A stretch of 64,000 nucleotides of DNA from assembly GCA_963805715.1 (NCBI GenBank), contig CAWDVK010000017.1, forward strand, positions 1-64,000, written 5' to 3'. This DNA comes from CAWDVK01 sp963805715. GTDB lineage: Bacteria; Actinomycetota; Actinomycetes; Streptosporangiales; Streptosporangiaceae. Below the pieces are notes generated by a model. The model saw nothing but the letters and a program-made list of their open reading frames with translations, was not told where the DNA came from and made no database searches. Positions within the stretch are counted from its first letter, which is position 1. Every line of letters begins with the position of its first letter. Made by a program: the position numbers and the translations under genes. Below, in pieces: positions 1 through 7,925 of this stretch.

Positions 1-225
1 CGATGCTCCTATGGTTGTCAAGGCTTCGGTTCGGTGAGTTGGCCGGGCCGCTGGATTACGGACAAGACAGGGAGGGGCCGCTCCGGTTGGAGGGCAAGCT
101 CTTATGAGGTCACGTCGCCAGCGCCTTGGGGTGGGGCCGGGGACGGCCGGCGAATCGTTCGCAGGCCAGCATGGATGCGGCAGCCGATTAGCGGGCCAGG
201 CCGTCCCCGGGGTTCGGGGCGTCAG

Positions 226-371
226 TCAGCGGTGCCGCAGGTGGGGATAGACCTCGCGGGCGACGTAACGCTTCAGGCAGCGGATGATCTCTTTCTTTGA
301 CTTGCCTTCCTCGCTGCGCCGCTGGACGTATCTGCGAGTGGGCGGGTGTAGCTCATCCGGGTGATCACGAT
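226..371 (-). pseudogene. IS110-type transposase C-terminal remnant
   Basis: The minus strand reads a short tail (RRYVQRRSEEGKSKKEIIRC followed by LKRYVAREVY) ending at a TGA at 226-228. From memory this resembles the last helices of IS110-family transposases. Nothing upstream of base 371 belongs to it, because the insertion sequence at 372-1593 begins there and cuts the gene. Bases 1-225 show no convincing gene. The family call rests on a short stretch only. Confidence 0.45.
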
Positions 372-391
372 CCTGTGGGTGCCGAAAACCT
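372..391 (+). repeat. Left terminal inverted repeat of the IS
   Basis: This 20-base sequence matches the reverse complement of 1574-1593 at every position. The match stops at the next inward base. Confidence 0.85.
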
Positions 392-486
392 GGGTCACCT
401 GGGCAGATGCTCTGCAAAGCGCCTCCAGCGTCCAGTGACGGGCGAGTCGGTCTTGGCTCGTCCGGACGTGCGATGATCTTCGGCTT

Positions 487-1575
487 GTGGGCTTGAAGCT
501 GATCTTCCTGACCGTATCCAGGGCAATGTCGCTGCTCAGGTTGTCGCGCCGGGAGGAGTGGTGGAAGGACGCCGAGATCCTGATGCTGCGCCATCAGCTC
601 GCTGTCGCCCTGCGCGAGCGGCCCCGCGCCTCTGCGAGGCTGACATGGCCGGACCGGGCGTGGCTGGCCCTGCTTGCCGGGACGGTGCCCATCGACCGCC
701 TCGCCGGGATGCGGCTGATCGTCACACCGGCCACGATCTTGCGCTGGCACCGTGGCATCGTCCGCCGCCGCTGGGCGCGCCGGTCGCGGCACGGCCGTCC
801 GGGCCGGCCGCCGGTGCGCCGTGATGTCCGGTCGGTGGTGCTGCGGCTGGCCCGGGAGAACGAGTCATGGGGATACCGCCGGATCCATGGCGAGCTCGCC
901 GGGCTTGGCATCGCCGTGGCGCCGTCAACGGTCTGGCAGATCCTCAAGGATGCTGGCATCAGCCCGGCACCGCGCCGGGACGGCCCGGGCTGGGCCGAAT
1001 TCCTGCGGTCCCAGGCCCGGGCGATGCTGGCGCTGGACTTCTTCACTGCCGACCTGCTCAACGGCACGAAGGTCTACGTCCTGGCCGTGATTGAGCACGG
1101 CACCCGCCGGATCCGGGTCCTGGGCGCCACGGTGAACCCGGCCCAGTCCTGGGTAGTGCAGCAGGCCAGGAACCTCCTGATGGACCTGGAAGATGCAGGG
1201 ATGAGCGTGAAGTTCGTCCTGCATGACCGGGACGCCAGCTTCACCGCCGCGTTCGACGCCGTGTTCCAGGCCGCTGGCGTCAGGGTCGTCCGCTCCGCCA
1301 TTCAGGCGCCGCGAATGAACTCGATCATGGAACGCTGGATCGGCAGCTGCCGGCGTGAGCTGCTGGACCGGACCTTGATCTGGAACCAGCGCCACCTGAT
1401 GACCGTCCTGCGCGAGTACGAGGACTTCTACAACACGCACCGGCCACACCGCACCCTGAACCAGGCCGCGCCGCTCCGCCCGCTGCCAGATGGCGTCACC
1501 GACCTGGACCATTTCCGCATCCAGCGACGCGACCGCGCCGGAGGCGTGATTCATGCATATCACCTGGTGGCATAG
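487..1575 (+). CDS. DDE transposase, integrase-core (IS3/IS481-like)
   Basis: Cut-and-paste or copy-out transposase of the insertion sequence around it. The 362-residue product has an N-terminal helical DNA-binding region with the typical SWGYRRIHGEL segment near residue 125, then an rve integrase core. Its three catalytic acids are visible: D in LALDFF, D in LHDRDASF, and E in APRMNSIMERW. The C-terminal block NTHRPHRTLNQ is typical of the group. The GTG start at 487 has no strong ribosome site. Length and all three acids indicate an intact gene. It is the useful full-length reference for the two interrupted transposases at 6281-10829 and 13806-18127. Confidence 0.85.
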   Translation: MGLKLIFLTVSRAMSLLRLSRREEWWKDAEILMLRHQLAVALRERPRASARLTWPDRAWLALLAGTVPIDRLAGMRLIVTPATILRWHRGIVRRRWARRSRHGRPGRPPVRRDVRSVVLRLARENESWGYRRIHGELAGLGIAVAPSTVWQILKDAGISPAPRRDGPGWAEFLRSQARAMLALDFFTADLLNGTKVYVLAVIEHGTRRIRVLGATVNPAQSWVVQQARNLLMDLEDAGMSVKFVLHDRDASFTAAFDAVFQAAGVRVVRSAIQAPRMNSIMERWIGSCRRELLDRTLIWNQRHLMTVLREYEDFYNTHRPHRTLNQAAPLRPLPDGVTDLDHFRIQRRDRAGGVIHAYHLVA

Positions 1576-1593
1576 GTTTTCGGCACCCACAGG
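1574..1593 (-). repeat. Right terminal inverted repeat of the IS
   Basis: Reverse complement of 372-391, 20 of 20. It begins inside the transposase stop codon. Confidence 0.85.
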
Positions 1594-1789
1594 GCAGCAG
1601 CGCGTGCACTCCGCTGCCGGCAGCTGCCAGGTCACCCGGCAGGCCGCGCACCGTTTCAGAAAGCCGGGTCGGGATTCTGGCAGCGCGCGCACAACGGCTC
1701 GCGCAGCGTGCCGCCCTTCAGCGGCGCCCCGGTGCCGCAGCGCAGTTGATCTGCTGGGCGGCTTCCTGGGCCTGTTCGATCGCGGTCAT
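1594..1789 (-). pseudogene. Cysteine-rich zinc-ribbon protein fragment
   Basis: On the minus strand an ATG at 1787-1789 opens MTAIEQAQEAAQQI. The sequence then continues, through two frame changes, as RCGTGAPLKGGTLREPLCAR, CQNPDPAF and KRCAACRVTWQLPAAECTRC. Paired CxxC motifs suggest zinc ribbons. This resembles cysteine-rich N-termini of some actinobacterial recombinases, but I am not certain. The gene is broken by frameshifts and truncated by the IS right end at 1593. Confidence 0.35.
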
Positions 1790-2002
1790 CTTGGCGGCAG
1801 GCCCGGCCACTGACTGGCAGCTTCCGGGTCATGGGGCGGCCGGGAGCGTCCTTAACTGCGCGGGCGTCGCGCCGCCGGATGCTGTCGACTCCGGGCGGCT
1901 CGTTACCGGGCCACGTCCTGGTCCCTCAGGCCAGCCGCCGTCCGGAATAGCGGTCGCCTCAGTCCGGCCGCCCAGGTTCTGCTGAGTTGTTAGCATCGCC
2001 AT
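1790..2002. other. Intergenic region upstream of the sigma factor gene
   Basis: No gene is recognised here. A TAGCAT hexamer lies a few bases before the GTG at 2003 and no ribosome site is visible, so leaderless transcription of the sigma gene is possible. That is inference only. Confidence 0.3.
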
Positions 2003-2725
2003 GTGCCCCCAGCTGACGGATCTGCGGACCGCACAGGGCGTCGCAGCACTGCGGCGAAACCGCGCGGGCTTAGCGGGCTGGACGCTGAGTCGGCGTCCTG
2101 GCTGGATGCTTTGCAGGGTACCGGCACGGCCCGCGATGCGGCGCTGGCCCGGCTGCACGCGCTGCTGCTGCGGGTCGCCCGGTCCGAGCTTCGTCGCCGC
2201 GAGGGCCGGCATCCGGTCACCGGCCCGGAGCTGGACGATCTCGCTCACCAGGCCGCCGGCGACGCCCTCATGGCCATCACCGCCAAGATTGCCGAGTTCC
2301 GCGGGGAGAGCAGGTTCACCACGTGGGCTTACAAGTTCGCGGTGCTCGAAGTCTCGGCCAAGCTCGGCCGTCATTTCTGGCGGCGCCCGGCGACGATACT
2401 CGAGACCGGGCAGTGGGACCAGCTGCCGGACCGACTGGGTCTGCAGCCGGATGACCTGGCCGAGCAGGCCGAGCTGCTGGCGGCGCTGCGGCGCGCGGTC
2501 GAGGAGCAGCTGACCGACCGGCAGCGGCGGGTGTTCCTGGCCATCGTGGTTGACGGCATTCCTCTGGATGCGCTGGTGGTCCAGCTCGGGTCGAGCCGGA
2601 ATGCCCTCTATAAGGTGATGTTCGACGCGCGGCGTAAGCTCCGGGCCGTGCTGGCTGCTAACGGGTACCTGGCCGGGCCTGCCGGTGGTCCGGCCGGCCT
2701 GGACTGCGTGAGGCGATCGTCATGA
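2003..2725 (+). CDS. ECF-type RNA polymerase sigma factor
   Basis: A 240-residue sigma factor of the extracytoplasmic-function class. The sigma-2 region spans roughly residues 45-110 and includes LDDLAHQAAGDALMAI and FRGESRFTTWAYKFA, the -10 recognition helix region. The sigma-4 region lies near residues 165-225 (LTDRQRRVFLAIVVDG, then LGSSRNALYKVMFDARRKLR). It directs polymerase to a small stress regulon. The gene is the first of three overlapping genes: its TGA overlaps the ATG of a zinc-finger protein that is probably its anti-sigma factor. The start is uncertain because no ribosome site precedes the GTG at 2003. Confidence 0.85.
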   Translation: MPPADGSADRTGRRSTAAKPRGLSGLDAESASWLDALQGTGTARDAALARLHALLLRVARSELRRREGRHPVTGPELDDLAHQAAGDALMAITAKIAEFRGESRFTTWAYKFAVLEVSAKLGRHFWRRPATILETGQWDQLPDRLGLQPDDLAEQAELLAALRRAVEEQLTDRQRRVFLAIVVDGIPLDALVVQLGSSRNALYKVMFDARRKLRAVLAANGYLAGPAGGPAGLDCVRRSS

Positions 2726-2961
2726 CGCACTGGCCGGAGCTTGAGGAGTTCCTGCGCACCGACGCGCGTGATGTCGGCTGTGATCAGGCGCTGCGGATCC
2801 TGCACGTCTACGTCGACCTCGTGCTCAGCGAAACCGGACAGGAGGCCGCTCGCCGGTATCCCGGAGTCGCCGCGCACCTGCTCGCCTGCGGGCCGTGTGC
2901 CGACGACTACGACGGCCTGCTCTCCGCCGCCGGCGGGCCCGCTGGGGACGGCCGTGCCTGA
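2722..2961 (+). CDS. Zinc-finger anti-sigma-like protein
   Basis: A 79-residue protein. The segment AAHLLACGPCADDYDGLL carries the H-x3-C-x2-C motif of ZAS-domain anti-sigma factors. The ATG overlaps the sigma gene stop (ATGA), so the two are translationally coupled and probably work as a pair. There is no membrane segment, so it would be a cytosolic redox- or zinc-responsive regulator. The sequence shows the motif and the overlap; regulation of the upstream sigma factor is inferred. Confidence 0.75.
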   Translation: MTHWPELEEFLRTDARDVGCDQALRILHVYVDLVLSETGQEAARRYPGVAAHLLACGPCADDYDGLLSAAGGPAGDGRA

Positions 2962-3694
2962 CCCTGGTCTGCTGATGGTCGCCGCAGCGGACGGACGCGA
3001 CCTGCTCGCCGCGGCACAGACGGACTGGTCACGTCCGGTACCCGGGTGCCCGGGCTGGACGGCCGCCGACCTGGCCGGCCACACGGGCGCGATCCTGGGC
3101 TGGATGGCGAAGATCGTCACCACCGGTGAGGCTGTCCCGCGGCGCGACCGGGAGGTGCCGCCCGCTGACCAGGACGCGCTCGCCGCCTGGTACGCGGCCC
3201 ACCTGGACCGGACGCTGAGTATCCTGACCGCCGCCGCGGCGGATGCTCCGGTCTGGACGTTCTCCAGCCGCGGCGACCAGCGGGTCAGCTGGTGGCGCCG
3301 TCGCCTCGCCGTCGAGCTGGCCATCCACCGCTGGGACGCCCAGCACGCCGCTGCCCCGGCGTCACTGCCGCCGCCGCTCGACGGGAATGTCGCCACCGCG
3401 GGCATCGAGGAGTTCGTGACCGAGTTCCTTCCTGGCCTGCTCGCCCAGCCCGGCCTCGACGGGCTTACCGGCTCCCTGCACCTGCACGCCACCGACGGCG
3501 CGAGCGAGTGGTGGATCAACCTCGATGATAAGGAACTCGCCGTCGCCGTCCCGGGTCACCGCAAGGCCGATACCGCCATCCGGGCGACCCGGTCGGACCT
3601 GCTGCTGTGGCTGGCCAACCGGCAGCAGCCCGGCGTGCTGGAGATCTCCGGCCCTCCCGAGGTCGCCGCGCGGTGGCTTCAGCTGCGCCGCTGA
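2954..3694 (+). CDS. Maleylpyruvate isomerase-fold (MDMPI/DinB-like) protein
   Basis: About 246 residues from the GTG at 2954, which has a GGGGACGG ribosome site and overlaps the previous stop. The family includes mycothiol-dependent metal enzymes with a DinB-like four-helix bundle. The expected metal-ligand pattern is visible: H in DLAGHTGAILGW, then E and H in ELAIHRWDA. A C-terminal domain typical of the family follows (LHLHATDGASEWWI). The gene is coupled to the sigma and anti-sigma genes, so it may be a thiol-stress effector. Its substrate cannot be told from sequence. Confidence 0.8.
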   Translation: MPDPGLLMVAAADGRDLLAAAQTDWSRPVPGCPGWTAADLAGHTGAILGWMAKIVTTGEAVPRRDREVPPADQDALAAWYAAHLDRTLSILTAAAADAPVWTFSSRGDQRVSWWRRRLAVELAIHRWDAQHAAAPASLPPPLDGNVATAGIEEFVTEFLPGLLAQPGLDGLTGSLHLHATDGASEWWINLDDKELAVAVPGHRKADTAIRATRSDLLLWLANRQQPGVLEISGPPEVAARWLQLRR

Positions 3695-3716
3695 CCGGCG
3701 GCAGATCCGGTCCGGA

Positions 3717-4574
3717 TCACCGGTCCGGGCGGCCTGCGCCGGAACCCGCGGCAGCCGCCCGGCGCGCAGGACCGGGAGCGCCGTCATCGCCGGCCGAGAC
3801 CGTGCCGGCGCCATCCCAGATCGCTCCCGTCCGCGCGCTGTCAGGGCCGAGCAGATGACCCAGGAGCGCCGCCGCCGAGGCACCCGGCGTCAGCAGGGAG
3901 CCCTCGGCGTAGCTGCGCTGGAACCGCTCGTGCAGGGCGGCTCCGATGCGCGCTGGGTCCTGCGAGCGGATCCACGCCTGCATGGCAGTATCCACGCCCC
4001 CGGGACGGTAGACGTTCACGGTGACCCCGCTGCCGGCCAGCTCGGCGGCCAGGTTCCGGGAATGTGCTTCCAGCGCGGCCTTGGTGGCGGCGTAGGCATT
4101 GCCGCCGATCATCGAGCCAGGGTTTGCCGCGATGCCGCTGGAGACGTTGACGATCCGCCCCCAGCCGGCTGCGAGCATGCCCGGGACGACCGCGGCGGCC
4201 AGGGCAGCCGGGGCGATGACGTTGAGCTCGAACGCCTGGCGCAGGTCGCCGGCCCCGATCGAGGCGGAGGCGCCCAGCGGCTCCACCGTCGCGGCGTTGT
4301 TCACCAGCACGTCGACCCGGCCGCGGGCCAGCCCTGCCTGGATTACCCGCTGCCGCTGCCGGTCAGCGGCAAGGTCAGCGGCCACCGCCAGGGCGTGGCC
4401 AGCGCCCTTGCCCGCGGCCCCGATCGCCGCGACCGTCTCCGCCAGTTCGCCGGCAGACCGCGCGGTCACCAGCACGTCCGCGCCTGCCTGCGCCAGGCCG
4501 ACGGCAATCGCCCGGCCGATCCCGCGCCCGGCCCCCGTCACCAGGGCTGTCCTGCCGGTCAGCGTGTCTGTCAC
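3717..4574 (-). CDS. SDR family oxidoreductase
   Basis: A 285-residue short-chain dehydrogenase/reductase. The NAD(P)-binding TGAGRGIG lies near residue 12, the VNNAA motif near 94, the catalytic serine in NVSSG, and the YxxxK pair in YAATK. The reading frame is open much further upstream, but the GTG at 4572-4574 is preceded by GGGAG at good spacing and the dinucleotide-binding fold starts right after it, so I chose it. The gene is divergent from the peroxiredoxin gene, with about 240 bp between that holds the promoters of both. Substrate unknown. Confidence 0.85.
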   Translation of the reverse strand: MTDTLTGRTALVTGAGRGIGRAIAVGLAQAGADVLVTARSAGELAETVAAIGAAGKGAGHALAVAADLAADRQRQRVIQAGLARGRVDVLVNNAATVEPLGASASIGAGDLRQAFELNVIAPAALAAAVVPGMLAAGWGRIVNVSSGIAANPGSMIGGNAYAATKAALEAHSRNLAAELAGSGVTVNVYRPGGVDTAMQAWIRSQDPARIGAALHERFQRSYAEGSLLTPGASAAALLGHLLGPDSARTGAIWDGAGTVSAGDDGAPGPARRAAAAGSGAGRPDR

Positions 4575-4817
4575 GCTTGCTCCCTTCGGCCGCACGTCAG
4601 CGGCAACGCGCTGCTCCGGGAGCAGGCACAGCTGCTGCCCCGGCCCCGTTTTACCGTTCGCGTTGCGGGTCGGCAGAGTCTTACCGGCCGGCAGGAGATT
4701 TCTGGTGGCCGGCTGCGGAGTAAGAACACTGGCAGGCGCTGCGCTAATTAGATGATGCCGGCGACGATCGGCGTCACCGATCACGAAACCGATCAGCATC
4801 GTCAAGGAGAAACTGTC
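4575..4817. promoter_or_regulatory. Divergent promoter region, SDR / peroxiredoxin
   Basis: This 243-bp gap separates two divergently transcribed genes and must hold both promoters. AAGGAGA at 4804-4810 is the ribosome site of the peroxiredoxin gene. I see no clear operator. Confidence 0.4.
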
Positions 4818-5300
4818 ATGCCGCTGCTCAGCCCGGGATCCGCGTTTCCTGCCCTGTCGCTGACCCCGCCCGGCGGGCCGGCCCTGACATTGCCGGACGC
4901 CTTCGCCGGCGACTTCGGCGTCGTGCTGTTCTTCCGCGGCTCGTGGTGCCCGTACTGCAACGCCCAGCTGCGCGCATTCCAGCGCGCCGCCGGCAGCCTC
5001 GCCGAGACCGGCATCAGGGCCGCGGCGCTATCGGTCGACGACGAGCCCACCACCGCCGATCTGATCGCCAGGCACGGCCTGACCTTCCCCGTCGGGCACA
5101 GCGCTGACGCCCGCGCCATCGCCGAACTCACCGGCGCGTTCGTCAACCCCGACCCGGTCTACCTGCAGTCCACCGGCTTCGTCCTCGACCCGGCCGGCAA
5201 AGTGGTCGTGAGCGTCTACTCCAGCGGCGCCATCGGCCGCCTCGTCCCCGAGGACGTCACTGGCCTGGTCCGCTACCTGCGCCAGCACGCGGCCGCCTGA
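4818..5300 (+). CDS. Peroxiredoxin-like protein (AhpC/TSA family)
   Basis: A 160-residue thioredoxin-fold protein of the AhpC/TSA group that likely reduces peroxides. The active-site region FFRGSWCPYCNAQL gives a CPYC pair near residue 40, where bacterioferritin-comigratory-type peroxiredoxins often carry such cysteines. The ATG at 4818 is set by the ribosome site AAGGAGA seven bases upstream. It is followed after two bases by the broken DsbA-like gene, so the two probably formed a thiol-redox operon. Confidence 0.8.
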   Translation: MPLLSPGSAFPALSLTPPGGPALTLPDAFAGDFGVVLFFRGSWCPYCNAQLRAFQRAAGSLAETGIRAAALSVDDEPTTADLIARHGLTFPVGHSADARAIAELTGAFVNPDPVYLQSTGFVLDPAGKVVVSVYSSGAIGRLVPEDVTGLVRYLRQHAAA

Positions 5301-5302
5301 CC

Positions 5303-6044
5303 ATGACGACCCGCAGCCCGGCGCGCCCAGCCGACATCAGCTTCTGGTTCGACCCCGTGTGCCCGTTCGCATGGATCACCAGCCAGTGGGTCCGCAAGGT
5401 CGCTGCCCGGCGCGACTACACGGTCGACTGGCGGTTCATCTCCCTGCGGCTGATCAACGCCAACGTCGACTACGACGCGCGCTTCCCGGCCGGCTACGAA
5501 GACGGCCACACCTCGGGACTGCGGCTGCTGCGCGTCGCCGCCCGGGCACGAGCCGAGCACGGCCCCGAACGTCATCGGCCCGCTGTATGAGGCGTTCAGC
5601 AGCGAGATCTTCGAATCACAGGGGGCCGCGCAGCTCACGCCCCAGGTCCGGGGCAGCCGCGAGTTCGCCGAGCCACTGCTGGCACAAGCGGGCCTGCCGG
5701 CCGAGCTGGCCGACGCCCTCGATGACACCAGCTGGGACGCCGGGCTGCAGGCCGAGACCGAGCACGCCTTGTCCCTGACCGGCCGGGACGTCGGCACCCC
5801 GATCATCCAGTTCCAGCCGCCGCACGGCGTTGCTTTCTTCGGCCCGGTCATCAGCCGTGTGCCCGGCGACCAGGACGCCGTCCGTCTCTGGGACCATGTC
5901 ACCGGGCTAGCCGCGTTCCCCGGCTTCGCCGAACTCAAGCGCAGCCTCCGCGAACGCCCCCAGCTCGCCAGCTTCGGCGCCGGACCCGATCAGGCCGGAG
6001 TGGAGGAAGACTGGCACGGCGGCAGCCGCCGCCCGGAGGCCTGA
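5303..6044 (+). pseudogene. DsbA-family mycothiol nitroreductase-like (Rv2466c-type), frameshifted
   Basis: The first frame gives WFDPVCPFAWITSQWV and runs to about RARAEHGPE near 5567. The +1 frame then continues VIGPLYEAF, through DVGTPIIQF and GVAFFGPVISRVP, to a stop at 6044. Together these match the layout of the mycothiol-dependent oxidoreductase Rv2466c of Mycobacterium tuberculosis. One inserted base near 5567-5571 explains the break, so this is either a real frameshift or a sequencing error. The active site is CPFA instead of CPWC, so the resolving cysteine is missing. It follows the peroxiredoxin gene by two bases. Confidence 0.7.
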
Positions 6045-6081
6045 CCCGACGGCCCTGCCTGGCCCCAGGTGCAGCGCCGGG

Positions 6082-6250
6082 TCAGCCGGCCAGGGCATCC
6101 GGCAGCTGCCCCAGACCGGAGACAACGACCCCCGGCGGCCTGCCGATGGTGTCGAACGGCACGCCCGCGCGATTCACCCAGGCCGTCCGCAACCCGGCGG
6201 CGCCAGCCCCGGCAATGTCGAAAGCGTTGCCGGACACCTGCGGGGTTCCA
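6082..6250 (-). pseudogene. Haloacid dehalogenase-like hydrolase, C-terminal remnant
   Basis: The minus-strand frame SGNAFDIAGAGAAGLRTAWV followed by NRAGVPFDTIG, with a stop at 6082-6084, is the C-terminal motif IV region of HAD hydrolases close to 2-haloacid dehalogenases. The catalytic N-terminal half is absent. The remnant stops where the interrupted insertion sequence begins, near 6250-6280, so the insertion or later deletion destroyed the gene. I did not find its other half in the window. Confidence 0.6.
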
Positions 6251-6280
6251 GAACTCGGCCACCGGTCCTGACCTGCGCTT

Positions 6281-6532
6281 CTATGCGGCTCGCTCGTATT
6301 CGTTGATGAGGCCGCCGAGGACGGGCCAGCGCTTGATCCGCTTGTGGGAGAGGTCCGCGACAGGGTGATCGGACCGCGGCGGGCGGAGCTGACGGCCGCG
6401 ATGAGGGCGCCGCCCGTTGTAATGGCCCTCGTACTGGGCCAGGATCGTCCGCAGATGCCGCTCGCCGAAGATCAGCATCCGGTCGGTGATCTCCGTCCGG
6501 GCGGTGAGCACGAACCGTTCCGCATAAGCGTT
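6281..6532 (-). pseudogene. C-terminal part of the transposase interrupted by element 1
   Basis: The minus strand reads NAYAERFVLTART, ITDRMLIFGERHLRTIL, HYNGRRPHR and a stop at 6281. This is the last third of an integrase-core transposase, including its catalytic E (in YAERF). The first two thirds lie on the same strand at 10044-10829. Joining the two at the TT shared by 6531-6532 and 10042-10043 gives APRMNAYAERF in frame, about 345 residues in total. That matches the APRMN block and length of the intact transposase at 487-1575. Confidence 0.85.
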
Positions 6533-6585
6533 GGACGGCGCCGTCGACTGCACCTGATCCAGATGGTCGGTACCGGCGTGTCCGG

Positions 6586-6864
6586 GTAACTCACCGGTTC
6601 CATCCGCTGTCCGGCCGCGATTTCGAGTTCGTTGTCCGCCGGCGTAACTGGGGTGAGGACCGGGTCTGCTGCCGGGACGCGGACGGGGAGTTGTTCTCGC
6701 TTCCGGCGGCCTGGACCGATGCTGCGGCGGCGGACCCGTTTGTGGTCATCGCGGCCGGCCGGTGCCCCTTCACTGCCGAGGGCCTGCTGGCCGTCGCGGA
6801 TCTGATTGACCGGCTGCAGTCCGATCCGGGCAGCGGTACGGCCGTAAAGCAGATTATGCCGTGA
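6586..6864 (+). CDS. DUF5372-like small protein, start unclear
   Basis: From about 6586 the frame reads VTHRFHPLSGRDFEFVVRRR, NWGEDRVCCRDADGELFSL, PAAWTDAAAADPFVV and ends ADLIDRLQ plus a short tail at a TGA (6862-6864). From memory this looks like the DUF5372 proteins found beside recombinases in actinomycetes. No ATG or GTG occurs in frame near the conserved start, and the frame stays open back toward the element end, so the gene may be 5'-truncated or use an unusual start. A related protein lies in element 2 (16861-17349), sharing the AWT and DLL segments. Function unknown. Confidence 0.55.
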   Translation, partial: VTHRFHPLSGRDFEFVVRRRNWGEDRVCCRDADGELFSLPAAWTDAAAADPFVVIAAGRCPFTAEGLLAVADLIDRLQSDPGSGTAVKQIMP

Positions 6865-7038
6865 GTGTTAAGGCGATTATGGCGGATGCCTGGCTGAGCC
6901 AGTGCGCTCTCCTCGCCCGCGGGTACTTGCTTGTGCTGCTTATTCTGCTGATATCAGTCATGTACTGGAGTGTCATCGCAGGCCTCCTGAACATGCCGAC
7001 CATAATTAGCTTTACGGAAGAGCATCTCAGGGGGCGGC
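6865..7038 (+). promoter_or_regulatory. AT-richer promoter region before the HTH gene
   Basis: This stretch is clearly richer in A and T than its surroundings (for example cataattagctttacgg) and contains no convincing gene. AGGGGGC at the 3' end is the ribosome site for the ATG at 7039. It probably holds the promoter of the HTH-recombinase transcription unit. Confidence 0.4.
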
Positions 7039-7518
7039 ATGGCCAGGCGAGAACCCGGCGAGGACCCGAAGGCAGCAGCGCTGCGCAAGGCGCGGTGCCT
7101 GAACCCGCATCCCGAGCAGGTGTCCGATGCGGCGTTCCTGGCCGAGGAGTTCTTCGACGCCCGCGACGTGGTCCAGGTCAAGTACGAGATGGTGCGCGCC
7201 GTCACCGTGGACAAGGTGCCGGTCACCGCCGCCGCGGCGGCGTTCGGGTACTCCCGGCCCTCGTACTACCAGGCAGCCGCCGCGCTGGCCGGATCCGGGC
7301 TGGAAGGGCTGGTGCCTGCCAGGCCCGGGCCGCGCCGGGCGCACAAGCTCACCGCGGAGATCCTGGCCTGGGCCGAGCAGGCGCTGGCCGCCGACCCCGC
7401 ACTGCGGCCAGCCGCCCTGGCCGGGCCGATCGAGGCGAACTTCGGCGTGCGCGCGCACCCCCGGTCCATCGAGCGAGCCCTGGCCCGGCACCGGGAACGC
7501 CACTCCAAAAGCCGCTGA
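7039..7518 (+). CDS. Helix-turn-helix protein of element 1
   Basis: A 159-residue protein with a strong ribosome site (AGGGGGC) before the ATG. The central segment VKYEMVRAVTVDKVPVTAAA followed by AFGYSRPSYYQAAAAL is a homeodomain-like HTH of the kind found at the N-terminus of transposases. The last 50 residues are basic (RALARHRERHSKSR). The protein has no catalytic domain. Its position directly upstream of the recombinase suggests a directionality factor or a regulator of the element. That role is inferred. Confidence 0.65.
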   Translation: MARREPGEDPKAAALRKARCLNPHPEQVSDAAFLAEEFFDARDVVQVKYEMVRAVTVDKVPVTAAAAAFGYSRPSYYQAAAALAGSGLEGLVPARPGPRRAHKLTAEILAWAEQALAADPALRPAALAGPIEANFGVRAHPRSIERALARHRERHSKSR

Positions 7519-7552
7519 CCTATCCGCCCGCGCACCGGGAAAGGAGGAGCAC

Positions 7553-7894
7553 CCGTCCCTGTCCCCGCCGGCTTCACCTGGCCACGCGGCTGCTGAACCG
7601 GGCACCTGCCCGGATGCCGGCCAGGTCACCGCCCCCGGTACCGGGCTGGATGCCCGCTACGAGCAACTGCGTCACGCCGCCCTGCACGCACGCGCCGAGG
7701 CGTTCCCCCTCGGCCTCGGCGTGCTCACCGGCAAGGGCGTCACCACATGGCGGCGCACCCTTGCCGGCCTGATCCCCGCCGCCACCCCGTCAGCGCCCCT
7801 GGCGTCCCGGGCCGGCGGCCCGGGGCTGCCCGCCGCCGCCACCCGCGAGCTCATCGACATCCTGGCCGCGATGACGCTCACCCCCGCCCGATGA
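7553..7894 (+). CDS. Small unknown protein of element 1
   Basis: An open frame ends at 7894 and contains GLDARYEQLRHAALHARAEA, FPLGLGVLTGKGVTTWRRTL and a helical C-terminus (RELIDILAAMTLTPAR). The block GKGVTTWRR looks like a genuine conserved core. A perfect ribosome site, AAGGAGG, lies at 7541-7547, but no ATG or GTG follows it in frame before the conserved part; CTG at 7559 is the nearest candidate. The gene lies between the HTH and recombinase genes and ends about 30 bases before the recombinase start. Function unknown. Confidence 0.5.
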   Translation, partial: PSLSPPASPGHAAAEPGTCPDAGQVTAPGTGLDARYEQLRHAALHARAEAFPLGLGVLTGKGVTTWRRTLAGLIPAATPSAPLASRAGGPGLPAAATRELIDILAAMTLTPAR

Positions 7895-7925
7895 CCCGAT
7901 GCCCGCCTGCAGAAAGGCCGGACCC

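Larger units (their letters stand above)
372..1593 (+). mobile_element. Complete insertion sequence with 20-bp perfect inverted repeats
   Basis: The ends at 372-391 and 1574-1593 are perfect 20-bp inverted repeats (cctgtgggtgccgaaaacct and its complement). They enclose one DDE transposase gene, whose stop codon overlaps the right repeat. No target-site duplication is visible: the flanking bases differ. The two flanks are fragments of two different genes (an IS110-type tail on the left, a cysteine-rich protein on the right), so recombination may have removed the original flank. Confidence 0.85.

Noticed and set aside
372..1593. Target-site duplication of the insertion sequence
   Set aside because: Bases just outside the two 20-bp ends differ on the left and right. 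No direct repeat of 2-10 bp could be matched.
6861..7772. A 303-codon plus-strand frame beginning with a hydrophobic segment (GYLLVLLILLISVMYWSVI)
   Set aside because: Past the first 50 residues it runs out of phase over the HTH gene and has shadow composition. The AT-rich start is better explained as a promoter region. A very short hydrophobic peptide cannot be excluded.
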